15,697 nt of DNA from Chloroflexota bacterium (GCA_003577005.1 QEUW01000153.1:1-15697); one strand, 5' to 3'; counted from the first letter of the stretch, positions 7,779 to 14,998 are shown. The notes: generated by a model from the letters alone, not told the origin. A program made the numbers and translations.

Positions 7779-9053
7779 GTACGGCGCCGTCTCCCCACCT
7801 GTCAGCTCATCCACTTGCCCCCGGATAATCGCCATCGCCTCCTCCTCGGCCAACACATGTTCCCCCTGGGCGTGTTGCCGCGCCAGCTCGGTGACAAACG
7901 CCTTGACAAAGAGCCGCCGGGCGCTGATGTCGAGAAAGACATCGCGCGCCACGTTGGCCAGGATGGCGGCGTTGGCGTACTGCACCTGCCGGTCGAACGT
8001 AACGCCAAACGCCGTCTCGTAGATGGGGAACAGCTTTTCGCCGATGCCCAGCAACAGGTGATTTTCGTCCAGGTCGAGGTGGTCGAGACTGATCTGCGGG
8101 CTAAAGTGATTGGTGCGCGAAAACCGGCCCGGCGCCCGCACCCGCTGTTGCAGCGCCGGATAGCGGGGCACGATGTCGTTGATAAACTGAGGCGGAACGG
8201 CGTAGACAAAGAGCGCACCGGGTAATTCGTCACGGCAGCGGTCGATCACCTCGCGGAGGTTGTCGGTGGCGAGCTTCTCGGCCTTACCGCCGATGCTGGC
8301 CATGCGGTCCACCTCGTCAAAGAGCAGCACCAGCCCGCCATACGAAAGGGCGCGCACGGTCTGCGCCAGCGAACGCAACATGGTAAAGGCATTGGTACGC
8401 GTGATCTTGCCGGTCACGCCCAGATCGCGCAGCACTTTGCCATCGGCCGGGGTGGTCGGCTCGGCGGTGAGCCAGCGCAGAAGCACCTCCGTTCGCTCGT
8501 CTTGGCCGCGAATTAGCGCCTCGCAGTAGGCGATGATGGCATTTTTGTAGGCGAGGCTGTCGATGGGCGTGGCTTCCAGCGTGTCGATGAGGCCGCGGTA
8601 ATTGGGGTGGTTGACCATTTCAAGCGTCAACTCTGCGCCCACCATGCGCAGCAGTGTGCCTTCGAGAAAATAGGCCAACCCTTTTTGGTCCGAAACTTCT
8701 TCGTCGGCCTCGTGCCAGATGATGTTGTTGGCGACCGCCGCATAGACCAGACGTTGGTCGTTGTAGGGCGTCTCCACCGGGCTCAGGTCGACTTTGGTGA
8801 CGACAAAGCCGCGGCTCCACGCCATATCGCGCAAACAGTAGAGGAAGTGCGACTTGCCGCTGCCATAGTCGCCCACCACCAGTTTGAAACCGGCGCCGCC
8901 ATCCTGCAGGTAGCTCGAAAAATAGTACTCATCGAGTGCATTCAAGAGCGAGTGGTTGCCCACATTGAAGTACTGCACCCCCTTGGCCGGCGGTGCGCCT
9001 GCGCTGCCAAGCACTTCGATGATGTGGCGGGCCAGCGGTTGGGTGAGCGGCAT
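7776..9053 (-). CDS. BrxD-like (DUF2791) P-loop ATPase
   Basis: A 425-aa ATPase whose GDYGSGKSHF Walker A (61-70) and LVLLFDEVD Walker B (241-249, Asp246-Glu247) fit the DUF2791/BrxD family. The HSLLNALDEYYF region (34-45) just before the P-loop and the basic stretch RVRAPGRFSRTNHF (304-317) probably belong to the ATPase module. No signal peptide or membrane segment is visible, so it is cytoplasmic. The start ATG lies only 2 nt after the stop of the upstream gene, whose last codons supply a GAGGGAGAG ribosome-binding site, so the two are surely co-translated. BrxD proteins function in phage defence; this gene's role is inferred from family and operon. Confidence 0.82.
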   Translation of the reverse strand: MPLTQPLARHIIEVLGSAGAPPAKGVQYFNVGNHSLLNALDEYYFSSYLQDGGAGFKLVVGDYGSGKSHFLYCLRDMAWSRGFVVTKVDLSPVETPYNDQRLVYAAVANNIIWHEADEEVSDQKGLAYFLEGTLLRMVGAELTLEMVNHPNYRGLIDTLEATPIDSLAYKNAIIAYCEALIRGQDERTEVLLRWLTAEPTTPADGKVLRDLGVTGKITRTNAFTMLRSLAQTVRALSYGGLVLLFDEVDRMASIGGKAEKLATDNLREVIDRCRDELPGALFVYAVPPQFINDIVPRYPALQQRVRAPGRFSRTNHFSPQISLDHLDLDENHLLLGIGEKLFPIYETAFGVTFDRQVQYANAAILANVARDVFLDISARRLFVKAFVTELARQHAQGEHVLAEEEAMAIIRGQVDELTGGETAPY

Positions 9054-9055
9054 GA

Positions 9056-9979
9056 TTACTCTCCCTCGAAGGTAATATCAGCATAGTACTCGCCATCCAG
9101 CGGACCGTTGGGCAGCCAGATGCTGCGGGTGGCGGAATCGGCCTGGCTCTTGGTAGCGACGCCCAGGCGCAGGCGGTGGGTCTGGCCGTCCACCACCACG
9201 GTTGGGGCACTTTGCGCCAGCACCAGGTCGCGGACAAAGAAGGGGCGCTCATAATCTCTAAAGGTGCTGCGCGAAGGAGCATTCCAGAAACGCGCCGACT
9301 GGCGATTCAGCACCAGTTTGCTGTAGGTCTCGACCAGGTTGAGCCGATTACCGCTCGGACGCCGGCCACTACGCTGGAGCCGTTCGTCAATGAGATCTTG
9401 CCAGGCTTTATGGAGTTCACCCAAAAAGGCGGGCACATCGATGGTTCGCTCCACAATCGCCTTGCGCTGGGCGTCATACGCTTTGAGAATTGGGTCGATG
9501 GAGAGCGGTAGCGGTCGCGTCAGTGCCTCCTTGCCATAGAACCATTGTGCTTTGCGGGCGCCGATGTCGATGTTCAACACCAGCGAGTCCACTACCAGCA
9601 CCGGCGGCCGGCCCTCGACGCTTTGTCCGCGCTGCTCAAAGGCCGCCTTCAGGTCGCGGGCAAAGGCAAAGGCCAGGGCATCCAGCGCCTGCTGGGTCGC
9701 CGCCGCAAAGGCCGCAGTCGCTGTCTCCAACGCATCGTTGGAAAGGGAGCCATGGGTCTGTTGGAGTCTGGCCAGCGTTTTTTGCATTGCCAGGGCATCG
9801 AAGGTCTCCGCACCTGCCAACTTGATCGCCTGGTTGAGCGCGCCGGTTGCAGTGCGCAGCGCCTTGAATTGCGGCTCCAATTCGTCCTGAGCAGCCCGTA
9901 ACTGTTCCACGAGTTCTGCGTTCATAGCGGTCAATTCGTTCTCCATTCGACTCGTATAATCGATCTTTACCAGGTTCAA
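9056..9979 (-). CDS. Unrecognised 307-aa protein, first gene of ATPase/helicase operon
   Basis: I do not recognise a family. It starts at TTG 9979, supported by AAGGGG (9985-9990) 5 nt upstream; later ATGs at 9946 and 9925 have weaker sites. Residues ~12-118 are rich in Ala, Gln, Leu and Glu and look like long helices or a coiled coil. Residues ~125-160 (PPVLVVDSLVLNIDIG then QWFYGKEAL) and ~250-307 look beta-rich, separated by a charged helical stretch (~160-235). There is no signal peptide, no membrane segment, and no obvious nuclease, methylase or TerB motif. Its position as first gene after the promoter, 2 nt from a BrxD-like ATPase, suggests an adaptor, sensor or effector. It could be the equivalent of SngA in Shango-type operons, but I see no similarity to support that. 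Confidence 0.8.
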   Translation of the reverse strand: MNLVKIDYTSRMENELTAMNAELVEQLRAAQDELEPQFKALRTATGALNQAIKLAGAETFDALAMQKTLARLQQTHGSLSNDALETATAAFAAATQQALDALAFAFARDLKAAFEQRGQSVEGRPPVLVVDSLVLNIDIGARKAQWFYGKEALTRPLPLSIDPILKAYDAQRKAIVERTIDVPAFLGELHKAWQDLIDERLQRSGRRPSGNRLNLVETYSKLVLNRQSARFWNAPSRSTFRDYERPFFVRDLVLAQSAPTVVVDGQTHRLRLGVATKSQADSATRSIWLPNGPLDGEYYADITFEGE

Positions 9980-10018
9980 TAGAGCCCCTTAAACGGGCCA
10001 CTGATGCGATCTCCTGAA

Positions 10019-10046
10019 ATTATACTGAGTTTTCTGAAAGCGTAAA
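10019..10046 (-). promoter_or_regulatory. Probable sigma-70-type promoter of the ATPase/helicase operon
   Basis: The minus strand reads TTTACG (10041-10046), a 16-nt spacer, then a perfect TATAAT (10019-10024). Transcription would begin near 10012, giving a leader of about 33 nt before the TTG start at 9979. It lies between the zinc-ribbon gene stop (10061) and the first operon gene, so the operon can be expressed independently of nth. Confidence 0.6.
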
Positions 10047-10060
10047 GAAAACAAGGACCC

Positions 10061-10399
10061 TTACAGTGCTGCTGAACGGCCCAGCGCAAGCGCCCGTTCC
10101 AGACAGCCTACGCAGATATATTTGGCATCCAGCGCATGGTGTGGCTCTTGCGTGAAGCCGATAGTAACCTCGCAGTCGGCGCCGCACTCTTCGCAGAGGT
10201 TCTGGGTCCACCATGCCTGGCCGGTGATGGCCAGGACAGCAGCCTCATCCGCTCCGGGTGGCAGGGCTTTGAGCGCGTGATAGATCGCCTCCGGGTCAAA
10301 TGCATCCGTAGCGTGGAGCCAGCGCCCGCGCCCATAATGAGTGTCAAACCAGCGGTCGGCTACGGTGGCGACCAGGTCACGCTTTGTGACCACAATCAT
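10061..10399 (-). CDS. Small zinc-ribbon-like hypothetical protein
   Basis: A 112-aa protein with cysteine pairs CEEC (69-72) and CVGC (96-99) and a further Cys76, as in a zinc ribbon. The N-terminal two thirds (WFDTHYGRGRW, then helices around 35-62) is not recognised. The start ATG 10399 is fixed by an excellent ribosome-binding site, GGAGGAGAGGC directly upstream (10400-10410). It follows nth by about 50 nt and may be co-transcribed with it. Zinc ribbons often bind nucleic acid or protein partners, but no role can be assigned. The operon promoter immediately downstream separates it from the ATPase genes. Confidence 0.75.
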   Translation of the reverse strand: MIVVTKRDLVATVADRWFDTHYGRGRWLHATDAFDPEAIYHALKALPPGADEAAVLAITGQAWWTQNLCEECGADCEVTIGFTQEPHHALDAKYICVGCLERALALGRSAAL

Positions 10400-10449
10400 G
10401 CCTCTCCTCCTTTGTGGGTATGGCTTTGTTGGTATGGTTTGCCCGCTGG

Positions 10450-11121
10450 CTAGCGGTGCGTGGTGACGTCCACCTGCCGGCACATATTGAGCAGCAAACA
10501 GGTGGAACAATGGGGACGGGTTCCGGTGCAGATATGTTTGCCAAAAGGAACCAGAAGCCGGTTGATCTCGATCCAGTACTGTTGCGGAAGACGTTCAGCC
10601 AGCGCTTTCATCGTCTGCTCGGGCGTGCGCGTCTCGACATAGCCCCAGCGGTTTGTGACACGGTGGACGTGTGTATCGACGCTGATCGCCGGCACACCGG
10701 CGGCAATTCCCAACGCCAGATTAGTGCATTTTGGCCCCACTCCCCGAAACGACTGCAAGAGCTGCGCATCGGGTGGCAATTCGCCGCCAAATTCTTCGAC
10801 GACCGCACGAGCGATAGTGTGGATCTGGGGGGCCTTTGCTTCGTGGAAGGTGACATCGCCGATGGCGGCGTCAATCTGCGCCGGTGTGAGCGCCGCTATG
10901 GCAGCCGGGGTGCGCGCCAGGGCAAAGAGCCGTTTCGCCGCCGGCAGCGCGACTTCATCATAGGTGCGGATCGAAAGAATACAGGCGATAAGCTGCTCGA
11001 ACAGCGAAGAATAACCCTCATCGGCCAGTTGAAACATCGCCGCCGGCGGATAGGGAGCGACGGCGATCCGCAGCCGTTCAAAGACGAGGTCAACATCAAA
11101 AGGGCGCTTTTGCGAATTCAT
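10450..11121 (-). CDS. nth: Endonuclease III, DNA glycosylase/AP lyase
   Basis: Base-excision repair enzyme that removes oxidised pyrimidines and nicks at abasic sites. The 223-aa length is normal for the family. The helix-hairpin-helix is FRGVGPKCTN (125-134) with the Schiff-base lysine at 131; the conserved aspartate is in VDTHV (Asp149). The C-terminal 4Fe-4S loop has exact C-x6-C-x2-C-x5-C spacing (Cys198, 205, 208, 214). The segment SIRTYDE (50-56) replaces the SAQATD form of E. coli, so the void-filling Gln is Arg; an SxRTxDE form is, as I recall, common in archaeal-type relatives. A GAGG about 9 nt upstream supports ATG 11121. It lies 29 nt after the PIN gene and probably shares its transcript. 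Confidence 0.93.
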   Translation of the reverse strand: MNSQKRPFDVDLVFERLRIAVAPYPPAAMFQLADEGYSSLFEQLIACILSIRTYDEVALPAAKRLFALARTPAAIAALTPAQIDAAIGDVTFHEAKAPQIHTIARAVVEEFGGELPPDAQLLQSFRGVGPKCTNLALGIAAGVPAISVDTHVHRVTNRWGYVETRTPEQTMKALAERLPQQYWIEINRLLVPFGKHICTGTRPHCSTCLLLNMCRQVDVTTHR

Positions 11122-11150
11122 TTCGATGCGCCTCTCTATCTAGCGTCAGT

Positions 11151-11549
11151 CTAAGCTTCAATAACCGCTACGACACCGCTTTTGATGATTGCTTGGTCGG
11201 TTGTAATCAGCGGCGCATCCATCTTGCGTGTGACTGCGGCAATGATGCGATCCCGACTATCAGGGATAGCCGACAGTTCGCCGTACACTATCACATCACT
11301 AACATCAAGCGGGATAAAGACAAATTGGCTCGCTTGCAGCAACACTTGTAGGAGGTGGCGGAAGTTCAAAGGATGCCCTAGTTTGTGATTGATGTCCCAA
11401 ATCTCAACCAAAACCAGGACTGGCACATAGAATAATGCCTCGCCACGTTCGGCTTGTTCGAAAATCCGACGCACAGTGCGACTGAGTTTCCGTTGGTCAG
11501 TAGTGAGATGCCACCAGAGGATTTGGGTATCAACCACATACGCTTTCAT
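11151..11549 (-). CDS. PIN-domain ribonuclease toxin, VapC-like
   Basis: A 132-aa PIN protein; family members are Mg-dependent ribonucleases, often the toxins of type II toxin-antitoxin pairs. The acidic residues are at expected places: Asp7 (VVDTQILWW), Glu49 (VEIWD), Asp97/Asp100 (PDSRDRIIAA), and Asp118 (LITTDQAI). ATG 11549 has no clear Shine-Dalgarno. The gene lies about 100 nt after a ribbon-helix-helix antitoxin-like gene, with a perfect 19-bp hairpin between them. Most VapBC pairs overlap or nearly touch, so this long structured gap is unusual. It is probably expressed from the antitoxin promoter at 12008-12036. Called VapC-like rather than VapC because the partner is inferred only from position and fold. 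Confidence 0.88.
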   Translation of the reverse strand: MKAYVVDTQILWWHLTTDQRKLSRTVRRIFEQAERGEALFYVPVLVLVEIWDINHKLGHPLNFRHLLQVLLQASQFVFIPLDVSDVIVYGELSAIPDSRDRIIAAVTRKMDAPLITTDQAIIKSGVVAVIEA

Positions 11550-11600
11550 AGCGCAAATTGATCTGGCTGGTGGCTGGTTTAGCGTCTAAACCGGTGGTCG

Positions 11601-11645
11601 TTTGAAACCAAGCATTTTTGCCGTACAAAAATGCTTGGTTTCAAA
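11601..11645. repeat. Perfect 19-bp inverted repeat between antitoxin and toxin genes
   Basis: The left arm TTTGAAACCAAGCATTTTT (11601-11619) is exactly complementary to the right arm (11627-11645), around a 7-nt loop GCCGTAC. It begins 11 nt after the antitoxin stop. No T-run follows it on either strand outside the stem, so it is not a textbook terminator. It may be an attenuator or processing site that lowers toxin expression relative to antitoxin, or a small mobile-element remnant. Confidence 0.9.
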
Positions 11646-11656
11646 CAGAATTCACA

Positions 11657-12001
11657 TTAATGGTCGACCTTAAACTCAATTGTTCCATCGTCGTGGAAGA
11701 TCCACTCAGCAAATGTCTCTTGTTGCCCGCCACCTGTGACTTCTTCCAAGGCTCTGTCTATCTCTTCTTGACTAATTGTAGCGGGCAATTTGAACATGCC
11801 GGCCAACCGCATTGGCTTACGTTTCACTGCATGTCTCGGCGGTGGCGGCACAGGAAACCCCAGCCGAGGGTTAGCGGCTACGATGCGGGCGGCCAGGCGC
11901 ACAGCCTGCGAAAACGAATCACAGCCATATAGCTGTTGGACCCGCTCGACCGCCTTGAGATCTTGTTCATCGAATTTGATCTGTTTCAGTTTCATGCCCA
12001 T
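11657..12001 (-). CDS. Ribbon-helix-helix antitoxin-like protein
   Basis: A 114-aa protein. Residues ~5-42 (KQIKFDEQDLKAVERVQQLYG then SFSQAVRLAARIVA) have the strand-helix-helix pattern of ribbon-helix-helix DNA-binding domains. A proline-rich linker (~49-57) follows, then a C-terminal region with PATISQEEIDRALEEV (73-88) and EWIFHDDGTIEFKVDH (99-114), the sort of tail that wraps and blocks a PIN toxin. ATG 12001 coincides with the predicted transcription start, so a leaderless mRNA is likely; ATG 11995 is an alternative two codons in. A palindrome overlaps its promoter, which suggests autorepression. The PIN toxin gene is next downstream. The antitoxin role is inferred from fold and context. 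Confidence 0.75.
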   Translation of the reverse strand: MGMKLKQIKFDEQDLKAVERVQQLYGCDSFSQAVRLAARIVAANPRLGFPVPPPPRHAVKRKPMRLAGMFKLPATISQEEIDRALEEVTGGGQQETFAEWIFHDDGTIEFKVDH

Positions 12002-12007
12002 AAGAAC

Positions 12008-12036
12008 AATATATACGATGTATATGCTGTTGTCAA
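12008..12036 (-). promoter_or_regulatory. Near-consensus promoter of the antitoxin-toxin pair
   Basis: On the minus strand, TTGACA (12031-12036), exactly 17 nt, then TATATT (12008-12013). Only one base differs from the sigma-70 consensus. The start site 7 nt past the -10 box falls on the A of the antitoxin ATG at 12001, predicting leaderless translation. No ribosome-binding site is present. Confidence 0.75.
12011..12025. promoter_or_regulatory. Palindrome overlapping antitoxin promoter, probable operator
   Basis: ATATAC-GAT-GTATAT, a perfect 6-bp inverted repeat with a 3-nt centre, overlaps the -10 box and half the spacer of the antitoxin promoter. Ribbon-helix-helix antitoxins typically bind such short palindromes and repress their own promoter. 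Confidence 0.55.
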
Positions 12037-12096
12037 CTCCGCGGAAACTTTGCAGAAAAGCGAGGTTGTTGACAAAAGCCGTGCTTCTGGGGTGCC

Positions 12097-14163
12097 TCAC
12101 GCATCCGGCACGTTGCGGTGCAGTTCCTCCAGCCAGACGGTCGCTTCTGAATCGCTGGGGGCGCGCCAGTCGCCGCGGGGCGAGAGCGAGCCGCCGGAGC
12201 CGACTTTGGGACCGTTGGGCAGGGCCGAACGTTTGAACTGGCTGATCTGAAAGAAGCGGAAGAGAAAGACTTCCAGCCACTTTTTGATTGTCGCCAGGTC
12301 GTACTCATTGCGCTTTTCCATCGGCAAGAGATCGGGCCAATGACCGAGGTTCCGATCGCGCCAGGCGTGATAGCTCAGGTACGCCACCTTGCTGGGGCGG
12401 AAGCCGAAGCGGGTGGTGTAATAAAGGTTGAAATCCTGTAATTCGTAGGGCCCGATCTTGGCTTCGGTGCTCTGTGCTGGCCGGTCGTTGGCCGCGCCGT
12501 CACCAGCCGGAACCAGTTCGGGTGAAATCTCGGTGTTGAGGATGTCAATGAGCACCTGGCTCGTCTCGTCGCTAAACTGGTGGGTAGCGGCCACCCAACG
12601 GATCAACTGCTGGATCAGCGTTTTGGGCACCGAAGCGTTGACGTTGTAGTGGGACATCTGGTCGCCCACGCCGTAGGTGGCCCAGCCCAGCGCCAGTTCG
12701 CTCAGGTCGCCCGTGCCGAGCACCAGGGCGTTGTGGAAATTTGCCAGACGGAAAAGGTGCGACGTCCGCTCGCCGGCCTGGACGTTTTCAAAGGTCACAT
12801 CAAACACAGGCTCTTCGTTGGCAAAGGGGTGGCCGATGTCGCGCAACATCTGCATCGCCGATGGGCGAATGTCGATCTCGTGCGCCGCGACACCGAGCGC
12901 GGCCATCAACCGGTGCGCATTCCCACGAGTCGAACTGCTGGTGGCGAAACCGGGCATTGTATAGGCCAGGACGTTGGTGCGCGGCAAGTCGAGCCGGTCC
13001 ATCGTGCGGGCGGCAACGATGAGTGCCTGGGTTGAGTCGAGCCCGCCCGAGACGCCGATGACGACTTTTTGGATGCCGGTAGCGGCGAGCCGCTTCATAA
13101 GGCCATGCACCTGGATATTATACGCTTCGTAACAACGTTCATCCAGGCGGGCCGGGTCGCTGGGCACATAGGGGAAGCGCTCGATCTGCCGTTGCAGCGC
13201 CACCTCGCCGTCAGGCAGCTCAAATTCAAAAGAGATCTGCCGGAGGGTGTGCAAGCGGCCACGGTGGTCGGCGGCGGTGTCGTTGAAGGCATTCATCCTC
13301 ATGCGATCTTGTACCAGCCGCTCCAGGTCGATGTCGGCGGTGATCAGCTGCTCGTCGGATGCAAATCGTTCGGATTCGGCCAGGATCTCGCCGTTCTCGG
13401 CGATGAGCGCGTGGCCATCCCAGGCCAGGTCGGTAGTGGACTCGCCAAAACCGGCCGCTGAATAGAGGTAGGCAGCCATGCACTTGGCCGACTGCGAGCG
13501 GCAGAGGTCGCGGCGATAGTCCGCTTTGCCGATGGTGATGTTGCTGGCCGAAAGGTTTGCCAGCACCGTCGCTCCGCCCAGCGCCGCATAGGTGCTGGGC
13601 GGGATGGGAGTCCACACATCTTCGCAGATCTCGACGTGCAACTTGAAGCCCGGCAGGTTAGCGGCATCGAAGATCAGGTCATTGCCAAAGGGGATGATCT
13701 CGCCCAGGAAGCGAATCTCGCGACTGACTGCCTCACGCGCAGCCGAAAAATAGCGCTCTTCGTAAAATTCCCGATAGTTGGGCAGATAGGACTTGGGGAT
13801 GATTCCCAGCACTCGACCCCGGTAGATCACCACTGCACAGTTGAAAAGCCGCCCGTCGAAACGGAGCGGCGCACCGATAAGCAAGAGCGGCGTCAACTCG
13901 CGGCTCGCCTCGACCAGACGGGCGATCTCTGTCCGAACGCCGTCGAGGAGCGCATCCTGATGAAAGAGGTCATCACTGGTATAAGAGGAAACGCCCAACT
14001 CTGGAAAGAGCGCAACAGCTACCTGGCGCTGGGAAGCCAGGTGAGCGAGACTCAACGTGTGCGCCGCGTTGAAAGCCGGGTTCGCCACCTGCAACTGGGG
14101 GACGCAGACGGCCACGCGCACAAAGCCGTGGTTGTAGAGGGAGTGGAAAGGGGAGGCCATCAT
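12097..14163 (-). CDS. nadE: Glutamine-dependent NAD+ synthetase
   Basis: Makes NAD+ from deamido-NAD+, ATP and glutamine, the last step of NAD biosynthesis, in the cytoplasm. The 688 aa fit the two-domain family. The N-terminal nitrilase-type glutaminase shows the catalytic triad Glu55 (FPELGVSSY), Lys124 ([10 protein letters not shown]) and Cys180 (EICEDVWTP). The C-terminal synthetase has the PP-loop GVSGGLDST (370-378), followed by [25 protein letters not shown] (about 470-494), which is typical of the family. ATG 14163 is preceded by a heptamer repeat array and no Shine-Dalgarno; a second ATG follows directly. The start is reasonable because YNHGFVRVA, which usually lies about ten residues in, begins at residue 10. 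Intact, housekeeping. Confidence 0.96.
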   Translation of the reverse strand: MMASPFHSLYNHGFVRVAVCVPQLQVANPAFNAAHTLSLAHLASQRQVAVALFPELGVSSYTSDDLFHQDALLDGVRTEIARLVEASRELTPLLLIGAPLRFDGRLFNCAVVIYRGRVLGIIPKSYLPNYREFYEERYFSAAREAVSREIRFLGEIIPFGNDLIFDAANLPGFKLHVEICEDVWTPIPPSTYAALGGATVLANLSASNITIGKADYRRDLCRSQSAKCMAAYLYSAAGFGESTTDLAWDGHALIAENGEILAESERFASDEQLITADIDLERLVQDRMRMNAFNDTAADHRGRLHTLRQISFEFELPDGEVALQRQIERFPYVPSDPARLDERCYEAYNIQVHGLMKRLAATGIQKVVIGVSGGLDSTQALIVAARTMDRLDLPRTNVLAYTMPGFATSSSTRGNAHRLMAALGVAAHEIDIRPSAMQMLRDIGHPFANEEPVFDVTFENVQAGERTSHLFRLANFHNALVLGTGDLSELALGWATYGVGDQMSHYNVNASVPKTLIQQLIRWVAATHQFSDETSQVLIDILNTEISPELVPAGDGAANDRPAQSTEAKIGPYELQDFNLYYTTRFGFRPSKVAYLSYHAWRDRNLGHWPDLLPMEKRNEYDLATIKKWLEVFLFRFFQISQFKRSALPNGPKVGSGGSLSPRGDWRAPSDSEATVWLEELHRNVPDA

Positions 14164-14234
14164 GGTTAATGCTCAATGGTGAAGGGTCAGTGGTCAATGG
14201 TTAACCGTTGAGCATTAACCGTCAACCACGAACC
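14164..14234. repeat. Degenerate heptamer array with internal inverted repeat
   Basis: About ten units with a strict 7-base period. Units such as GGTTAAT and GGTCAAT lie on the left, and their opposite-strand versions (CATTAAC, CGTCAAC) on the right. GGTTAATGCTCAATGG (14164-14179) is the reverse complement of 14205-14220 with one mismatch, so the array can fold back. It starts at the base next to the nadE ATG and ends 4 nt before the DUF3105 stop codon, filling the gap. It uses the same motif as the array at 7741-7778. Confidence 0.8.
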
Positions 14235-14238
14235 TTGA

Positions 14239-14889
14239 TCAGCCGATACCCTGCACGTGGTGATCGATTCCCTCGTAGCGGTCGATAAAGGAGCGGATCG
14301 TTGCTTCGTCCACCTCATCCAGCTTGAGGATACGCGTCCACGCGGTGAGGGCGATCTTGGCGCCCATGTCCTGGTGGAGCGGTTGGCTGCCGCCGATGGT
14401 CCAGGTGGGGTCGTTGGGCACCATGACGACGTGGCGCCCGGTGCGCAGATAAGGTTCCACGATAGCCTTGAGCTGTTCCACGGTTTCCGGGCAACCGTCA
14501 GGGCACTGGTAGTAGACAATGACACCGCCATCCTCCATATTGTGGATGAGCAACTCGTACCGCTGCGGCTCGTCGTAGATGTTCCACGCCGCCAGGTTAC
14601 CATAGTGAGGGCCTGACGTGGGCGGGGTGGTATTGTAGGCAATGGGTGCGGGGCTGCCAAAGTCGATATGATAATTCCCTTGCGACGCCAACACCTGTTC
14701 GCCGGCCACCGGTCGCGAAGCGCGGATGTTCATGTAGACGACCAGTGCGATGAGCAGCACGAAAAAGGCAGCGCCGCTATAGACCAGCAGCTTCTGCTGC
14801 TGACGCCGTTTGGCGGCCTGTTCCTGGCGCAGACTGCGCGCCGAACGCGCCGCGACCGGGGTGACCGTTGCTTTTGCTGATTTTGCCAT
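14239..14889 (-). CDS. DUF3105 single-pass membrane protein
   Basis: 216 aa. A basic, Arg/Lys/Gln-rich N-terminus (1-33) precedes one transmembrane helix (~34-54), so the bulk of the protein should lie outside the membrane. The DUF3105 signature is clear: YNTTPPTSGPHY (85-96) and HNMEDGGVIVYY (116-127), where relatives usually have HNLEHGGV. A CPDGC motif (129-133) could form a disulfide. Function of the family is unknown. The start ATG 14889 has GGAG 5-6 nt upstream. It is divergent from the acyltransferase gene and followed by nadE after the heptamer array. The His-to-Asp change in the HNxEHGG motif may matter if that histidine is functional. Confidence 0.88.
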   Translation of the reverse strand: MAKSAKATVTPVAARSARSLRQEQAAKRRQQQKLLVYSGAAFFVLLIALVVYMNIRASRPVAGEQVLASQGNYHIDFGSPAPIAYNTTPPTSGPHYGNLAAWNIYDEPQRYELLIHNMEDGGVIVYYQCPDGCPETVEQLKAIVEPYLRTGRHVVMVPNDPTWTIGGSQPLHQDMGAKIALTAWTRILKLDEVDEATIRSFIDRYEGIDHHVQGIG

Positions 14890-14943
14890 ATCTACTCCGA
14901 ACTTGAACTTTGGAACCAGGCCACTTTGGCTTTCTTTGACCTA

Positions 14944-14972
14944 ATGTTACAGTATTCGAGCCACGACGGCAA
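14944..14972 (-). promoter_or_regulatory. Possible promoter of DUF3105 gene
   Basis: The minus strand has TTGCCG (14967-14972), a 17-nt spacer and TAACAT (14944-14949). Each hexamer matches consensus at four of six positions. Spacing is ideal and it lies about 55 nt upstream of the start codon, but the match is weak. Confidence 0.3.
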
Positions 14973-14977
14973 AGGAA

Positions 14978-14998
14978 GGACGCGGTTGGGGTGCGTCC
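14978..14998. repeat. Short inverted repeat in divergent intergenic region
   Basis: GGACGC (14978-14983) and GCGTCC (14993-14998) pair around a 9-nt centre, 24 nt before the acyltransferase start. Possible operator or leader hairpin; could be chance. Confidence 0.35.

Noticed and set aside
9056..9979. TerB domain (SngA-like) in the 307-aa protein
   Set aside because: I see no TerB-like acidic helical motif. The N-terminal helices look like a generic coiled coil, so a straightforward Shango assignment is not supported.
9636..10001. GTG start at 10001 with AGGAG at 10011-10015, in another frame over the first operon gene
   Set aside because: The predicted transcription start (~10012) would leave the AGGAG at or beyond the mRNA 5' end, and the 121-aa product has an irregular Cys/Gly/Arg-rich composition typical of a shifted frame.
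4108..10046. A complete BREX system
   Set aside because: Only BrxD-like and BrxHI-like components are visible. No PglX/BrxX methylase, PglZ or BrxC-sized ATPase lies in the window, and the operon is bounded by its own promoter and hairpin.
11657..14163. nadE as part of an NAD-depleting defence system
   Set aside because: nadE is intact and has all catalytic residues of the housekeeping enzyme, and no NADase (TIR, Sir2-like) is nearby. Adjacency to a toxin-antitoxin pair is not enough.
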